A stretch of 64,000 nucleotides of DNA from Saprospiraceae bacterium (GTDB taxonomy: Bacteria; Bacteroidota; Bacteroidia; Chitinophagales; Saprospiraceae). The notes beneath the pieces are model-generated. The model was not told where the DNA came from. It saw only the letters and a list, made by a program, of their open reading frames with translations, and ran no database searches. Made by a program: the position numbers and the translations under genes. The stretch covers positions 1 through 64,000 of the forward strand of contig JADJWN010000010.1 in assembly GCA_016716335.1 (NCBI GenBank). The letters run 5' to 3'. Positions 28,065-37,895 of this stretch are shown here, one piece after another (the stretch's first letter is position 1; every line of letters begins with the position of its first letter).

Positions 28065-30200
28065 ATGAAGAAAAACCATGTCAAAAGACTGATCATAGCA
28101 TTGTGCATAACCACATTGGGCAATACAGTAATGTTGGCACAGTTGTCCAATGATGAGTGCAGATTTGCAAGATCGATTCCCAATGTGAATAATTACTGTT
28201 CTCAGGATGCTGAGTTTACCAATGTAGGTGCTACTCCTGATCCGGAATTTCTTGCCGGCACCAATTCCTGTATCGCACTGAGATGGCAAAACGGGGTTTG
28301 GTTCAGTTTTGTACCCCGCAAGCCGGCCGTTTTGATCAGGGTATTCGGTTTCGGACAGGGAGGCACGATGCGAAGTCCGAAGATACTGTTGTTTGAACGC
28401 TGCAACCAATTTGTGAAATGCTCCCCGGGCAAGGATGTGGGTGTAGATGAACTTGTGGTGGATAATCTGAATATCGGCCAGACCTATTTTATTATGGTGG
28501 AGTCATCCATTGACGGTACCGGTACATTTAAGCTATGTATTGAGGATTTCATCCCTGTGCCTTCACCGGAAAGCGATTGCCGGGATGCTGTGGTATTGTG
28601 TGATAAATCTCCCTTTGTAGTCAACAGCCTCACCGGTATCGGTGCTGTTAGAAATGAAATCGAACCCGGCAACTGTATCGGTGAAGAATTTGCTTCCTCC
28701 TGGTATAAGTGGACCTGTGACCAGCCCGGCTCTCTGACTTTTACCCTTACTCCCAATAACTTTATCAGCAGAAATCAGATCACGGATGACCTTGATTTTG
28801 CACTTTATGAACTACCCAATGGATTGGATGATTGCAGCAATAAGCGTTTGCTGCGATGTATGGGCTCCGGAGCCAACGGAGATGGTTTTGGCAATACCTT
28901 GCCGTTAAATCAGTGGATCAACTGCAACGGCCCTACCGGACTCAGGGCAGGTGAAACTGATACAAGGGAAGACCCGGGATGCAGACCCGGAGACAACAAT
29001 TTTCTGGCGCCCCTGCAGATGGAGGCAGGAAAATCCTACGTATTGATTGTAAACAATTTCAGCCGGTCAGGCCTTGGATTCAGTATCGAATTCGGTGGTA
29101 CGGGCACATTTCTGGGGCCAAATGCAGATTATGAAGTCAGGGCTCAACAAAATTTTGAATGCGACAAAACCATTGATTTTATCAACAAATCCTCATCTGC
29201 CACCGATCCAATCGTGAGCTATCAATGGAATTTCGGTGACCGCTCTACACCCAACCGACAAACCGGCGAAGGACCCTTTTCGGTAGTGTACGAATCTTTT
29301 GGCAACAAGATCACGGCACTCACGGTGAGAAGCAGCCGGGGATGCAGCGTCACCAAAATACTGGAGTTTTTTGTAGAGCCCTGCTGTAAAGATACAACCA
29401 CGCTGGCAGTGGATGCCATAGTACAGGATCTCATTTGCTTTGAGATACCGGATGGCAGTATTTTTTCTGTGGGCAGTGCCGGTAGCCCGGATTATCTTTT
29501 CAGCCTTGATGGGGTCAATTTTCAACCCAATCCTTTATTCAACCGATTGTCTGCTGGCAATTATGAGCTCATCATTTCGGACATCAAGGGATGTACCGAT
29601 ACTACCAAAGTCGTGGTCAATCAACCTCCGCCCATAATTGTGGATGCCGGTCCTGACCAGTTGCTGGAGTTTGGAGGAAGCACAGTGCTGAATGGCTCCT
29701 ACGTTTCATCCAACGGAGTCAGGTCCATACGGTGGATAGACCAAAACGGTAATCTGGTGGGAGATTCGATTTCCATCAATATATTGCCGGTCAGAAATAC
29801 CACCTATACCCTGATTATAGAAGATGAAAACGGATGCGTCAAAGAGGATCAGGTAGAAATAAGGGTGGAGAAAGTCTATAAATTTTTTACGCCCAATATC
29901 ATTTCGCCCAACGGATCAACAAACAACCGTTTTTTCAACGGATTCGGCAATCATACGATTAAATATGTAGAGCTGCTGGAGATTTTTGACAGGTGGGGCA
30001 ACAAAGTGTATGTCGGATATGATTCGAGACTGCCCGATGCTCCCGGCGAAACCTTTATACTCAATACCTACAATACCGGCTGGAATGGAAAATTCAAGGG
30101 CAAACCTGTCGAAGCCGGAGTATATGCCTGGAGAGCGCTGGTTCGGTACATAGACGATGAAGTCAAACAAAATCATGGTACCGTCACTGTCATCTGGTAA
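28065..30200 (+). CDS. large secreted protein with PKD domain and T9SS type B sorting domain
   Basis: 711 residues with a signal peptide (MKKNHVKRLIIALCITTLGNTVMLAQ). Two Cys-rich beta domains come first (NDECRFARSIPNV ... WFSFVP; ESDCRDAVVLCD ... SSWYKWTCDQPGSLTFTL), resembling cohesin-unrelated adhesive modules. A PKD-like domain follows (VSYQWNFGDRSTPN), then SprB-like repeats (FSLDGVNFQPNPLFNRLSAG, DIKGCTDT), and the type B tail (FTPNIISPNGSTNNRFF, ELLEIFDRWGNKVY, GWNGKFKGKPVEAGVYAW). Likely a cell-surface adhesin. It is immediately upstream of lptC. Confidence 0.85.
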   Translation: MKKNHVKRLIIALCITTLGNTVMLAQLSNDECRFARSIPNVNNYCSQDAEFTNVGATPDPEFLAGTNSCIALRWQNGVWFSFVPRKPAVLIRVFGFGQGGTMRSPKILLFERCNQFVKCSPGKDVGVDELVVDNLNIGQTYFIMVESSIDGTGTFKLCIEDFIPVPSPESDCRDAVVLCDKSPFVVNSLTGIGAVRNEIEPGNCIGEEFASSWYKWTCDQPGSLTFTLTPNNFISRNQITDDLDFALYELPNGLDDCSNKRLLRCMGSGANGDGFGNTLPLNQWINCNGPTGLRAGETDTREDPGCRPGDNNFLAPLQMEAGKSYVLIVNNFSRSGLGFSIEFGGTGTFLGPNADYEVRAQQNFECDKTIDFINKSSSATDPIVSYQWNFGDRSTPNRQTGEGPFSVVYESFGNKITALTVRSSRGCSVTKILEFFVEPCCKDTTTLAVDAIVQDLICFEIPDGSIFSVGSAGSPDYLFSLDGVNFQPNPLFNRLSAGNYELIISDIKGCTDTTKVVVNQPPPIIVDAGPDQLLEFGGSTVLNGSYVSSNGVRSIRWIDQNGNLVGDSISINILPVRNTTYTLIIEDENGCVKEDQVEIRVEKVYKFFTPNIISPNGSTNNRFFNGFGNHTIKYVELLEIFDRWGNKVYVGYDSRLPDAPGETFILNTYNTGWNGKFKGKPVEAGVYAWRALVRYIDDEVKQNHGTVTVIW

Positions 30201-30207
30201 AACGAAG

Positions 30208-30782
30208 ATGAATCTTATGTTTAAGTACATGGTGGCTGTGCTGCTTTGTATCCAATACCTTGCCTGCTCCAATGAAATTAAAGAAATTGACTCTTTCATC
30301 AATGAGCGGATACGGACTCAGGTAGAAACAGGCAAAAACATCCGGATAATTTACAGTGATTCGGCATTGGTGCGGGTGATAGTACATGCACCTGTGATGG
30401 AACGGTACACAAGCTTTACAGAACCTAAAGATGAATTTCCGAAAGGTATATTGGTAGAATTCCTCGACGGAAACAAAAAGTATTCAGCTGGCTTAAGGCA
30501 GATATGGCTGTAAGAGATGAGCTCAAAAAAAAGATTATTGCCAAAGGCAATGTCGAATTCTACAATGACAAACAGGAAAAACTCGAAACTCCCGAACTGA
30601 TCTGGGATGAACAGGAAAAAATCATCTATACCGACAAGCTGGTACGCATCACTCAGGCCGAAAAAGGAGATACTACTTATGGCTTTGGTTTTAGAGCCAA
30701 TCAGGATCTCAGCAGGTTTGAAATCAGGAAAAAAGTACAGGGCAAAGTGAACACTACGCGAATTATTGATGCTTTTAACTAA
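30208..30782 (+). CDS. lptC: LPS export protein LptC-like lipoprotein (frameshifted)
   Basis: Bitopic/lipid-anchored protein of the Lpt bridge that passes LPS from LptBFG to LptA. Start at MNLMFKYMVAVLL, followed by a lipobox (IQYLACSNE) and the LptC pattern IIYSDSALVRVIVHAPVMERY ... FPKGILVEFLDG ... KIIAKGNVEFYNDKQEKLETPELIWDEQEKIIYTDKLVRI. The frame breaks at 30480; one extra G there reads through as KKVFSWLKADMAVRDE and yields 191 residues. The next gene (CNNM/CorC) is the usual neighbour in Bacteroidota. Error is more likely than a real break. Confidence 0.75.
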
Positions 30783-30806
30783 ATTTGCCCCCTGTAAATC
30801 CAAAAA

Positions 30807-32078
30807 ATGGTCACGACCATACTTTTAGTAATATTGATGCTGATACTGTCCGCATTTTTTTCCGGTACGGAAATAGCCTTCCTTTCAGCCAATAAACTCA
30901 GTATAGAAGTACTCAAAAACAAAGGTTCTTCAAAAGGCCGGATACTCACCGATCTGTACAAAGACCCCAAGGCTTTTCTCAGCACCATGCTGGTGGGAAA
31001 CAACATTGTGATGGTCATGTATGCCATTCTCTTCGGTTCGATTATTACCAGAATACTCTCTCCTTTTCTCCCGGAAGATTCATTTGTCATGTCATTGCTC
31101 AGCACCATTCTGATGACAGTGGTAGTGCTGATCTTTGGAGAATACCTCCCTAAAACCATTTTCAGACTTTATGCCAATGAGCTGATATTCAGGCTGGCCC
31201 ATGTGATAAAATTTTTCAAAGCTTTACTCTTTTTTCCGGCCTGGATTATGATGTCTTTATCCAATACGCTGATCCGGATTTTTGTGGGAAGGCAGATAGA
31301 GGCCGAAAACAACGATATCACAAGATTAGACCTGGAGCATTACATCCAGACCAGCATTCAGGAAGAAAAAGACATAGATAAGGAAATCCTCACCAATGCC
31401 CTCAACCTCAATCAGGTAAGGGTCAAAGACTGCATGATACCCCGAAACGAAATCGTCTTTATTGACAAAAACGATGATATCCGCAAAATCAAGGAAACAT
31501 TCATCAATTCACAGCACTCCAGATTGATCGTGGTGGATGGAGACATAGAAAATGTGATCGGTTATCTGCATCACCAGCAGCTTTTCAAAAATCCGGCTTC
31601 GATCAAAAGGCATATCATGGATATTGATTTTGTACCGGAAATCATGAACGTACAGGAACTCATGCACCGCTTCATCAAGGATGGAACCAATATAGCCTGC
31701 GTAGTGGATGAGTTTGGAGGCATTGCAGGATTGATTACTCTCGAAGACATTCTGGAAGAAATCTTCGGCGAAATAGAAGACGAGCACGATGTAGAAGAAT
31801 TCATTGATACTCAGGTGTCGGACAACGAATATATCTTTTCAGGAAGGCTGGAGCTCGATTATATCAACAGTAAATATGAACATCTGAACCTGCCGGAAGA
31901 AGATTATGTGACCCTCTCCGGATACATCGTGATGACACATGGCAGTATCCCTGAAGTGGGTGAAGAAATAGAGCTGAACAACTATCGTTTTATCATTCTT
32001 TCAAGAAGTGATACAAGAATCGAAACGGTTCGTGTAATTAAAATCGCTGAACATTCAGAAAAACCGGTGGAAGAATAA
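30807..32078 (+). CDS. CNNM/CorC-type transporter-associated protein (DUF21-CBS-CorC_HlyC)
   Basis: 423 residues: an N-terminal DUF21 membrane domain with four hydrophobic segments (ILLVILMLILSAFFSGTEIAF; FGEYLPKTIFRLYAN), a CBS pair from about 205 (CMIPRNEIVFIDKND ... HSRLIVVDGDIENVIGYLH; IACVVDEFGGIAGLITLEDILEEIFGEI), and a C-terminal FAD-binding-like CorC_HlyC domain (EYIFSGRLELDYIN). Family members take part in magnesium/cobalt efflux; older labels say hemolysin. GldE of gliding bacteria belongs to the same family, but gliding cannot be concluded from this gene. Confidence 0.85.
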   Translation: MVTTILLVILMLILSAFFSGTEIAFLSANKLSIEVLKNKGSSKGRILTDLYKDPKAFLSTMLVGNNIVMVMYAILFGSIITRILSPFLPEDSFVMSLLSTILMTVVVLIFGEYLPKTIFRLYANELIFRLAHVIKFFKALLFFPAWIMMSLSNTLIRIFVGRQIEAENNDITRLDLEHYIQTSIQEEKDIDKEILTNALNLNQVRVKDCMIPRNEIVFIDKNDDIRKIKETFINSQHSRLIVVDGDIENVIGYLHHQQLFKNPASIKRHIMDIDFVPEIMNVQELMHRFIKDGTNIACVVDEFGGIAGLITLEDILEEIFGEIEDEHDVEEFIDTQVSDNEYIFSGRLELDYINSKYEHLNLPEEDYVTLSGYIVMTHGSIPEVGEEIELNNYRFIILSRSDTRIETVRVIKIAEHSEKPVEE

Positions 32079-32260
32079 AATTCCAGTTATCACCCCCTCC
32101 CTTCCTGTTTTCCAATTTACACCCTGAGCCGATTGTAAAACTTTTTTATATGTACAATGATATAAATCAGTTTTTAATACATGGTATAAAGCTGAATATA
32201 TCATTCAGTCTTTCGAATACTGAAAATCAACCATTTAAGTTTCCTTTCTTTACAGAAATT

Positions 32261-32294
32261 TTTGGCAGGAATAAACAAAAATACCTTATCTTTG
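32261..32294 (+). promoter_or_regulatory. Bacteroidota-type promoter of the isc cluster
   Basis: TTTG at 32261-32264 and TATCTTTG at 32287-32294, 22 bp apart, lie 30 bp before iscS. No IscR-like binding site was recognised. Confidence 0.55.
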
Positions 32295-32323
32295 TATTTA
32301 GATTAATTCTTAATTAAGTAATC

Positions 32324-33547
32324 ATGAACAGCAACAGATTAATATATTTAGACAATAACTCGACCACACCTACTGACCCAAGAGTAGTAGAAGCTATGTT
32401 ACCCTATTTTTACCAGATACCGGGTAATGCAGCCAGCAGAAACCATCCGTTTGGATGGCAGGCGGAAGAAGCTGTCGAGTATGCCAGAGAACAGGTGGCG
32501 GATTTGATTAACGCAGATCCCAAAGAAATCATTTTTACCTCAGGCGCCACTGAATCCGACAATCTGGCCATCAAAGGAGTCTTTGAAATGTATGCCTCCA
32601 AAGGTAATCATATCATCACAGTAAAAACTGAACATAAAGCGGTACTGGATGCCTGCAAGAAAGTGGAGAAAATGGGCGGAGTCGTTACTTATCTTGATGT
32701 TCAGCCGGACGGATTGATTGACCTTACTGCATTGGAAAATGCCATCACAGACAAGACCATACTGGTATCAGTGATGTGGGCAAATAATGAAACCGGCGTG
32801 ATACAGCCCATGAAAGAAATCGGAGAAATCTGCCGCAAACATGGGGTGTTGTTTATGAGTGATGCCACACAGGCGGTGGGCAAAATTCCCGTCGATCCCA
32901 AAGATGTCGGAGTACATCTGATGGCATTTACTGCTCATAAAATGTATGGCCCCAAAGGCGTTGGTGCCCTGTATGTAAGCAGAAAAAACCCCAGAGTAAA
33001 AGTCACTGCCCAAATGGATGGCGGCGGTCACGAAAGAGGGATGCGGTCAGGCACCCTCAATGTACCCGGTATAGTGGGATTCGGTAAAGCTGCTGCCATT
33101 GCCAAAGAGGAAATGCATCAGGATGCAGAGCGACTTTCGAGATTGAGAGATAAGCTGGAAGCAGCTTTTGTAAACAATCTGGAAGAAGTATATGTAAACG
33201 GCAACAGAGAGCACAGAATGCCACATGTGACCAATATCTCCTTCAAGCATGTGGAAGGCGAAGGTCTGATGATGACATTCAATCAAAACATAGCAGTGTC
33301 TTCGGGCTCAGCCTGTACTTCTGCATCTCTCGAACCCTCCTATGTTCTGGTCGCTTTGGGTCTGGGTGACGATCTGGCACACTCTTCCATCCGATTCAGT
33401 CTGGGCAGATTTAACACTGAAGAGGATGTGGACTACGCCATCAAAGCTGTCACTGACGGAGTGAATCATATGAGAGATCTCAGTCCGATCTGGGAAATGT
33501 ACAAGGAAGGTATTGACCTCTCTACCGTAGAGTGGGCAGAACATTGA
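32324..33547 (+). CDS. iscS: cysteine desulfurase IscS
   Basis: PLP enzyme that removes sulfur from cysteine and donates it as persulfide for Fe-S cluster assembly. 407 residues: YLDNNSTTPTDPRV at the N-terminus, GATESDN, the PLP-binding Lys in FTAHKMYGPKGVG, and the persulfide Cys in SSGSACTSASLEPSYVL. The short Cys loop followed by ALGLGDD marks the IscS group rather than SufS. First of a compact iscS-iscU-iscA cluster; hscA, hscB and fdx are not adjacent. Confidence 0.95.
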   Translation: MNSNRLIYLDNNSTTPTDPRVVEAMLPYFYQIPGNAASRNHPFGWQAEEAVEYAREQVADLINADPKEIIFTSGATESDNLAIKGVFEMYASKGNHIITVKTEHKAVLDACKKVEKMGGVVTYLDVQPDGLIDLTALENAITDKTILVSVMWANNETGVIQPMKEIGEICRKHGVLFMSDATQAVGKIPVDPKDVGVHLMAFTAHKMYGPKGVGALYVSRKNPRVKVTAQMDGGGHERGMRSGTLNVPGIVGFGKAAAIAKEEMHQDAERLSRLRDKLEAAFVNNLEEVYVNGNREHRMPHVTNISFKHVEGEGLMMTFNQNIAVSSGSACTSASLEPSYVLVALGLGDDLAHSSIRFSLGRFNTEEDVDYAIKAVTDGVNHMRDLSPIWEMYKEGIDLSTVEWAEH

Positions 33548-33594
33548 AAAATTATAAATAAATATTGTATTAACAAGTTAAAAAAAATAAGTAT

Positions 33595-34008
33595 ATGGCA
33601 TATTCAGAAAAAGTTTTGGACCACTTCAAAAACCCTAAAAATGTGGGCACATTGGACAAATCCAAAAAAAATGTAGGTACCGGTCTGGTAGGTGCTCCCG
33701 AATGTGGAGATGTAATGCGGCTGCAGATAGAGGTAGATGAAAACACCCAAACCATTATTGATGCAAAATTTAAAACTTTTGGCTGTGGCTCTGCCATTGC
33801 TTCCTCTTCATTGGCTACAGAATGGCTTAAAGGAAAAACCATAGATGAAGCCCTGGCCATAGACAATATGGATATTGTGGAAGAGCTGGCCCTGCCACCG
33901 GTCAAAATTCACTGTTCTGTACTGGCAGAGGATGCTATCAAGAGTGCCATCGCAGACTATAAGAAGAAAAATGAAACAGTAACGGCTGAAACAGCGGCCT
34001 CTGTATAA
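33595..34008 (+). CDS. iscU: Fe-S cluster scaffold IscU
   Basis: 137 residues. The three scaffold cysteines lie in GAPECGDVM, FKTFGCGSAIASSS and KIHCSVLAEDAI, and the HscA-binding motif LPPVK precedes the third. Builds [2Fe-2S] and [4Fe-4S] clusters with sulfur from IscS. A short C-terminal tail (KKKNETVTAETAASV) extends the usual length a little. Lies 47 bp after iscS and 28 bp before iscA. Confidence 0.95.
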   Translation: MAYSEKVLDHFKNPKNVGTLDKSKKNVGTGLVGAPECGDVMRLQIEVDENTQTIIDAKFKTFGCGSAIASSSLATEWLKGKTIDEALAIDNMDIVEELALPPVKIHCSVLAEDAIKSAIADYKKKNETVTAETAASV

Positions 34009-34036
34009 ATTTTGTATAAAAACAAACTTGTGAAGT

Positions 34037-34363
34037 ATGTTATTCGTTGCTGACAGTGCCAAACAAAAGATTCAGGAGCTCATGAAAAAGGAAAACCTGG
34101 GTCAGGACTACTTTGTAAGGGTAAGTGTCACAAGCGGAGGTTGTTCAGGGCTTACTTACAATATGGATTTTGACAATGAATCCAGACCTAATGACCAGGT
34201 TTTTGATGATAATGGCATCAAGGTGGTCACTGACCTCAAAAGTTTTCTCTATCTCTGCAATACCACCCTGGAATTTTCCGGTGGTCTTGAGGGAAAGGGA
34301 TTTTATTTCAACAATCCCAATGCAGCCCGTACCTGCGGCTGCGGTGAAAGTTTTGCAGTCTGA
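34037..34363 (+). CDS. iscA: Fe-S carrier IscA/HesB
   Basis: 108-residue A-type carrier that accepts clusters from IscU and delivers them to apoproteins. The three conserved cysteines occur in SGGCSGLTYNMDF and the C-terminal CGCGESF. Length and order are standard. Last gene of the isc cluster, followed immediately by a strong hairpin terminator. Confidence 0.92.
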   Translation: MLFVADSAKQKIQELMKKENLGQDYFVRVSVTSGGCSGLTYNMDFDNESRPNDQVFDDNGIKVVTDLKSFLYLCNTTLEFSGGLEGKGFYFNNPNAARTCGCGESFAV

Positions 34364-34373
34364 TATAAAAAAT

Positions 34374-34399
34374 AAAAGGGGGAAAATTCCCCCTTTTTT
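34374..34399 (+). terminator. strong terminator after iscA, probably bidirectional
   Basis: Perfect 11-bp stem AAAAGGGGGAA / TTCCCCCTTTT with a 2-nt centre and T-run on one side, A-run on the other. It sits between convergent genes and can serve both strands. Confidence 0.85.
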
Positions 34400-34428
34400 A
34401 TTCATGGAATTAAAATTGTATAGATACT

Positions 34429-34913
34429 TTATCTTTTCAGAATATATCTGGCTGTAAGTGCTCCATAACCTCCTCTGAATCTGCTCAATCCCCAGTTTTC
34501 ACCCCAGTTATTCAATAATACTATAGTTGGTGCCCAATCCACACTCAGGTTCAACGGAATGTCATCAAAACTGTAATCCAGACCGAGTACACCGGATGCT
34601 CCCAATTCATAGTATCCTACATTTCCAATACCATAGCTCCAGGTGTAAAAGAACCACCGAATCCCCAGTACCACTGCAGTCTGTCCACTGTTTTGATAGG
34701 GGTATGGTTCAGATAATATGCACCGGCAGCAAGACCTCCCCATCTGAAACCACCGAAAATATCAATGGCCGACTTCTCATTGAAAAATGTCTTGTAAGAA
34801 CCAATCAAACCATAACCGAGCTTGGCTCCGATTGCTGATTTGTAATCCTGTGCCTGTACAGCGCTGAACATAAGGGTCAGTGCGAAAGCGGCTAAGTACA
34901 ATTTTGTCTTCAT
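34429..34913 (-). CDS. small outer-membrane beta-barrel protein (frameshifted)
   Basis: Signal peptide MKTKLYLAAFALTLMFSAVQAQ followed by barrel-like strands (AIGAKLGYGLIGSYKTFF, DIFGGFRWGGLAAGAYYL, YYELGASGVLGLDYSFDD, LNLSVDWAPTIVLL). Two frames join at 34647-34650, an A4 run (T4 on the coding strand); one extra base reads GSFYTWSYGIGNVGYYELG and gives 161 residues ending in the ARYILKR strand. A TATATTTG -7 element lies upstream on the minus strand at 34945-34952. The remaining bases up to 35223 show nothing recognisable. Function unknown. Confidence 0.7.
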
Positions 34914-35223
34914 AAAAATAATTTTTTAGTTATTAAATCATTTGCAAATATAGTCTTTAATTAAATCCAATAATCTATTCAAAATGAATTTCACACCAGC
35001 CGGCTGCAAAATCAAACCAGGTGTGTCAATTTTCAATCGGGACACCTATCCTTTGACTTATGTTTGGAACAATCGGATCTGTATAAAATGAAAACAGGAT
35101 TTACTGCATAAGCCTGAGAAATAAAGTCAAAGTTGTCCCTAAACATTACCCCAACCTTTTCTCTTCACACTGCTTCAAATTTGGGTACAAAAGGATAAAA
35201 ACAATCTTTGAACGCTACAAATA

Positions 35224-36545
35224 TTAGATTCTGATTCTTTCAAGAATCAGTTTGCCAATGGCATTCCCTTGTTTCACGCCATTTTCTATGGCTGGCCTGT
35301 AATGTATACCACCATACAGCCTTGAGATCGAAGCCTCATCTGCGGCATGCCTGAAAGAACGAAAAGACCGGACAGGCAAGCCGAACTCCACCTCTGTATC
35401 GTCATCAAATGCAAAATCCTCTCCGAGCAATCCCGTCAGTACAGTGGCAGCGGCAGCCGAGATGACACTGTGACCGCTGGTATATTCAGGAAAAGGAGGT
35501 GTCTGCAACAAAGGCACCCAATCCGGATCTATGTATTCATTGATGACTGTCTCAGGCCTTACCAGCAGGCTCCTGTATTTCTCATCCCAACAGCTCAAAA
35601 ATCCTTCAAACAATCCGATGGAAGTCATTACATACAATCGGGCAGAATTAAAAAATCCTGATTCGATTTGCGGCACGCCACTCCTGTGATATTCATCCAA
35701 TGCCTCCCGGGAGATATTTTCTTGGTCGCATGCATGACATGACCGGTCACGTTCAGCTTGAAAGGATTGCAATCCCAGAAGTTGGCGATCAACTTTTCTT
35801 CTTCACTGCCGTTTTTCACAGCATTATATACTTCAAGCACCTCTTTGTAAAAGGCACTGTTCTTATCCTTCATATTGAATGGTGTCGGCCTGGTAGGCTT
35901 AAACTGCCGCGCAGAATCCAGTACAAAGGGACGTATTTTGTTCCATGAGGGCTCTACTGCATCCATGTATCCCGGAGGGGTAGGCTTCCAGGTAGCAGGG
36001 TCGCTTTGAATACTGTATTTGGGATAGGACCTTGTCTGGGCATAATTATCCTTTTTTGCCCAACTCAGTATCCGTTCAGATACGCTCTTGCCAAAATCTC
36101 TTGAAACTTCTATCGTATGGCGGTCCAGGCCTGCATTTTTATAATAGTCAGTGACTTTCTGTATCTGACTGTCAATCATGGTCTCTGAAAAAATCAGTGC
36201 CTTGCCGGTGTATAACATTGCCAATGTTGAGGCATAGGGCAAACATACTTCATTTGCCGGCGTCTCAATAACCGGAAGGTGACCCACAAAGGATTGTAAT
36301 GATCTGGCTTCCGAACGGGTAAATCTTACCGTTTCATATCCTGCTATGGTACTGTACAGATAAATCCTGCTGGCCACAGGTGGCGAAAATATATCATGAA
36401 CGATTACATCTGTCAGCGCCTTTAATGACTGATGATAAATGTCAGGATGATTTAATATTTGCTGATCCGGAGCTGATTTTTCCTTACAGCCAAAATGGAA
36501 CAGTATAAGCAGTACCAATACCGTATTTTGTATCAGATATCTCAA
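35224..36545 (-). CDS. vanadium-haloperoxidase/PAP2-like lipoprotein (frameshifted)
   Basis: A lipobox signal (VLVLLILFHFGCKE) anchors a helical protein of the PAP2/vanadium-dependent haloperoxidase superfamily. The C-terminal phosphate/vanadate site is intact: FPEYTSGHSVISAAAATVL and RLYGGIHYRPAIENG. The frame breaks at 35650-35655, A6 (T6 coding); T7 reads NQDFFNSARLYVMTS and gives 440 residues. Such Bacteroidota proteins are usually phosphatases of unknown substrate; halogenation is not shown. Single-gene unit between the OMP and an ECF sigma operon. Confidence 0.8.
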
Positions 36546-36757
36546 CTTAATTCATATTTATGAAGCAAATATAACTGAATGCGATAAAGCCTGAACTTTT
36601 TACCTGTACATATTTCACAGATGACCGGATCGGGTAATCAATTAGTAGAAATACAACCCCGGATTTGTGTTAAAATGATGTAAATTTGTGGTTCTGAAGC
36701 GTTAACAAAATCCGAAATATTAAACTTCAGGTCTTATTTATTGTCAATCAAAGCGTA

Positions 36758-37315
36758 ATGCAACAAAATTCAGAGCATCCTGACGATACTTTGATTCTTC
36801 AGTTGATAGACTCTCAGGAGAAGAAGGAATTAGGTTTCAGGTATTTGGTCAGTAAGTATAAGGAGAGACTGTATTGGCATATCAGGAGGATGGTCGGTAA
36901 CCACGAAGATGCAGATGATGTTATTCAGAACACCTTCGTCAAAGTTTACCGGAATATACATACCTTTCAGTACAATGCCTCGTTATATACCTGGCTTTAC
37001 CGCATTGCGACCAATGAATCCATAAACTTTCTTAAAAGTAAGAAATCGGGTTACAGTCTTTCAGATATGCAGGAGTTTGCTTCTGCCAATTTGAAGGAGG
37101 ATTTGTATTTTGATGAGCAAAATGCATTAAACAAGCTCAAGTCAGCTATTGATGCATTGCCTGAAAAACAGAAATTGGTCTTTAATCTGAGGTATTATGA
37201 TGAAATGTCTTATGAAGAGATAGCTCAGGTGACTGACACCTCTGTGGGGGCTTTGAAAGCATCTTATCATCATGCAGTTAAGAAAATTGAGTCATTTATT
37301 AAAAATACGATATAG
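36758..37315 (+). CDS. ECF-family RNA polymerase sigma factor
   Basis: 185 residues with region 2 (LGFRYLVSKYKERLYWHIRRM, DADDVIQNTFVKVYRNIHTF, LYTWLYRIATNESINFLKSKK) and region 4 (LPEKQKLVFNLRYYDEMSYEEIAQVTDTSVGALKASYHHAVKK). The first gene of a three-gene cluster with a membrane protein and a CpxP-like periplasmic protein, the usual envelope-stress arrangement. A TAAATTTG -7 element lies at 36681-36688. Confidence 0.9.
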   Translation: MQQNSEHPDDTLILQLIDSQEKKELGFRYLVSKYKERLYWHIRRMVGNHEDADDVIQNTFVKVYRNIHTFQYNASLYTWLYRIATNESINFLKSKKSGYSLSDMQEFASANLKEDLYFDEQNALNKLKSAIDALPEKQKLVFNLRYYDEMSYEEIAQVTDTSVGALKASYHHAVKKIESFIKNTI

Positions 37316-37331
37316 TATTTCAGCATTTATA

Positions 37332-37874
37332 ATGAATAAAAGAATCGACATAGAAAATGAATTGAAAGAAATCAGTCCTGAAACAGCCAGATTGCTTTCA
37401 GACTTACCCGGGCAATCTGTGCCTCAGGGATATTTTGATACCCTGGAAGCACAAATTATGGCACAGGTAAAGGTACAGGCTGCATTAGATCAACTGGATG
37501 ATATCAGTGATGCACCCGGGGAGGATTACTTCAGTTCGCTGGAGGACAGAGTACTGAATGCCATTCATCTGGAAGCACAGGTTGGCAAATACCGAAAAAT
37601 CAAAGTATTGAATATTGTTTCCTTCATAAAATATGCGGCAGTTGTACTGGTAATTTTAGGTTCTGCTGTTTTGATAAAGTATAATCTGGTACAAAAAGAA
37701 GATGATATGCCGGTCTTTGATCAGGCATACATAGAGTATCTGAAAAAGAACATAGATGATGTGGATTTGCAGATGCTGATACAAACAGATGTGGCCAATG
37801 ATGGTGTTTTAAATGAAATACCAAGCTATCCGGATATACGACATGAGGACAATGTCTTTGATCATGATCATTAA
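37332..37874 (+). CDS. membrane protein, probable anti-sigma factor
   Basis: About 180 residues from ATG 37332, 14 bp after the sigma gene stop. The N-terminal cytoplasmic part is acidic and helical with a twice-occurring pattern (VPQGYFDTLEAQIMAQV; APGEDYFSSLEDRVLNAI); one membrane helix (FIKYAAVVLVILGSAVLIKY) follows, then a short periplasmic tail rich in Asp and His. No ZAS zinc motif is visible. Position and topology suggest it holds the sigma factor, which is inference. Confidence 0.65.
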   Translation: MNKRIDIENELKEISPETARLLSDLPGQSVPQGYFDTLEAQIMAQVKVQAALDQLDDISDAPGEDYFSSLEDRVLNAIHLEAQVGKYRKIKVLNIVSFIKYAAVVLVILGSAVLIKYNLVQKEDDMPVFDQAYIEYLKKNIDDVDLQMLIQTDVANDGVLNEIPSYPDIRHEDNVFDHDH

Positions 37875-37895
37875 GTTTATACAAACGGTTTTATA

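Noticed and set aside
31509..31787. Antisense frame in the CNNM/CorC gene
   Set aside because: Shadow with no start context or known motif.
35224..35772. Separate small PAP2 protein
   Set aside because: Its first ~40 codons are out-of-frame sequence of the upstream part; the true gene starts at 36545.
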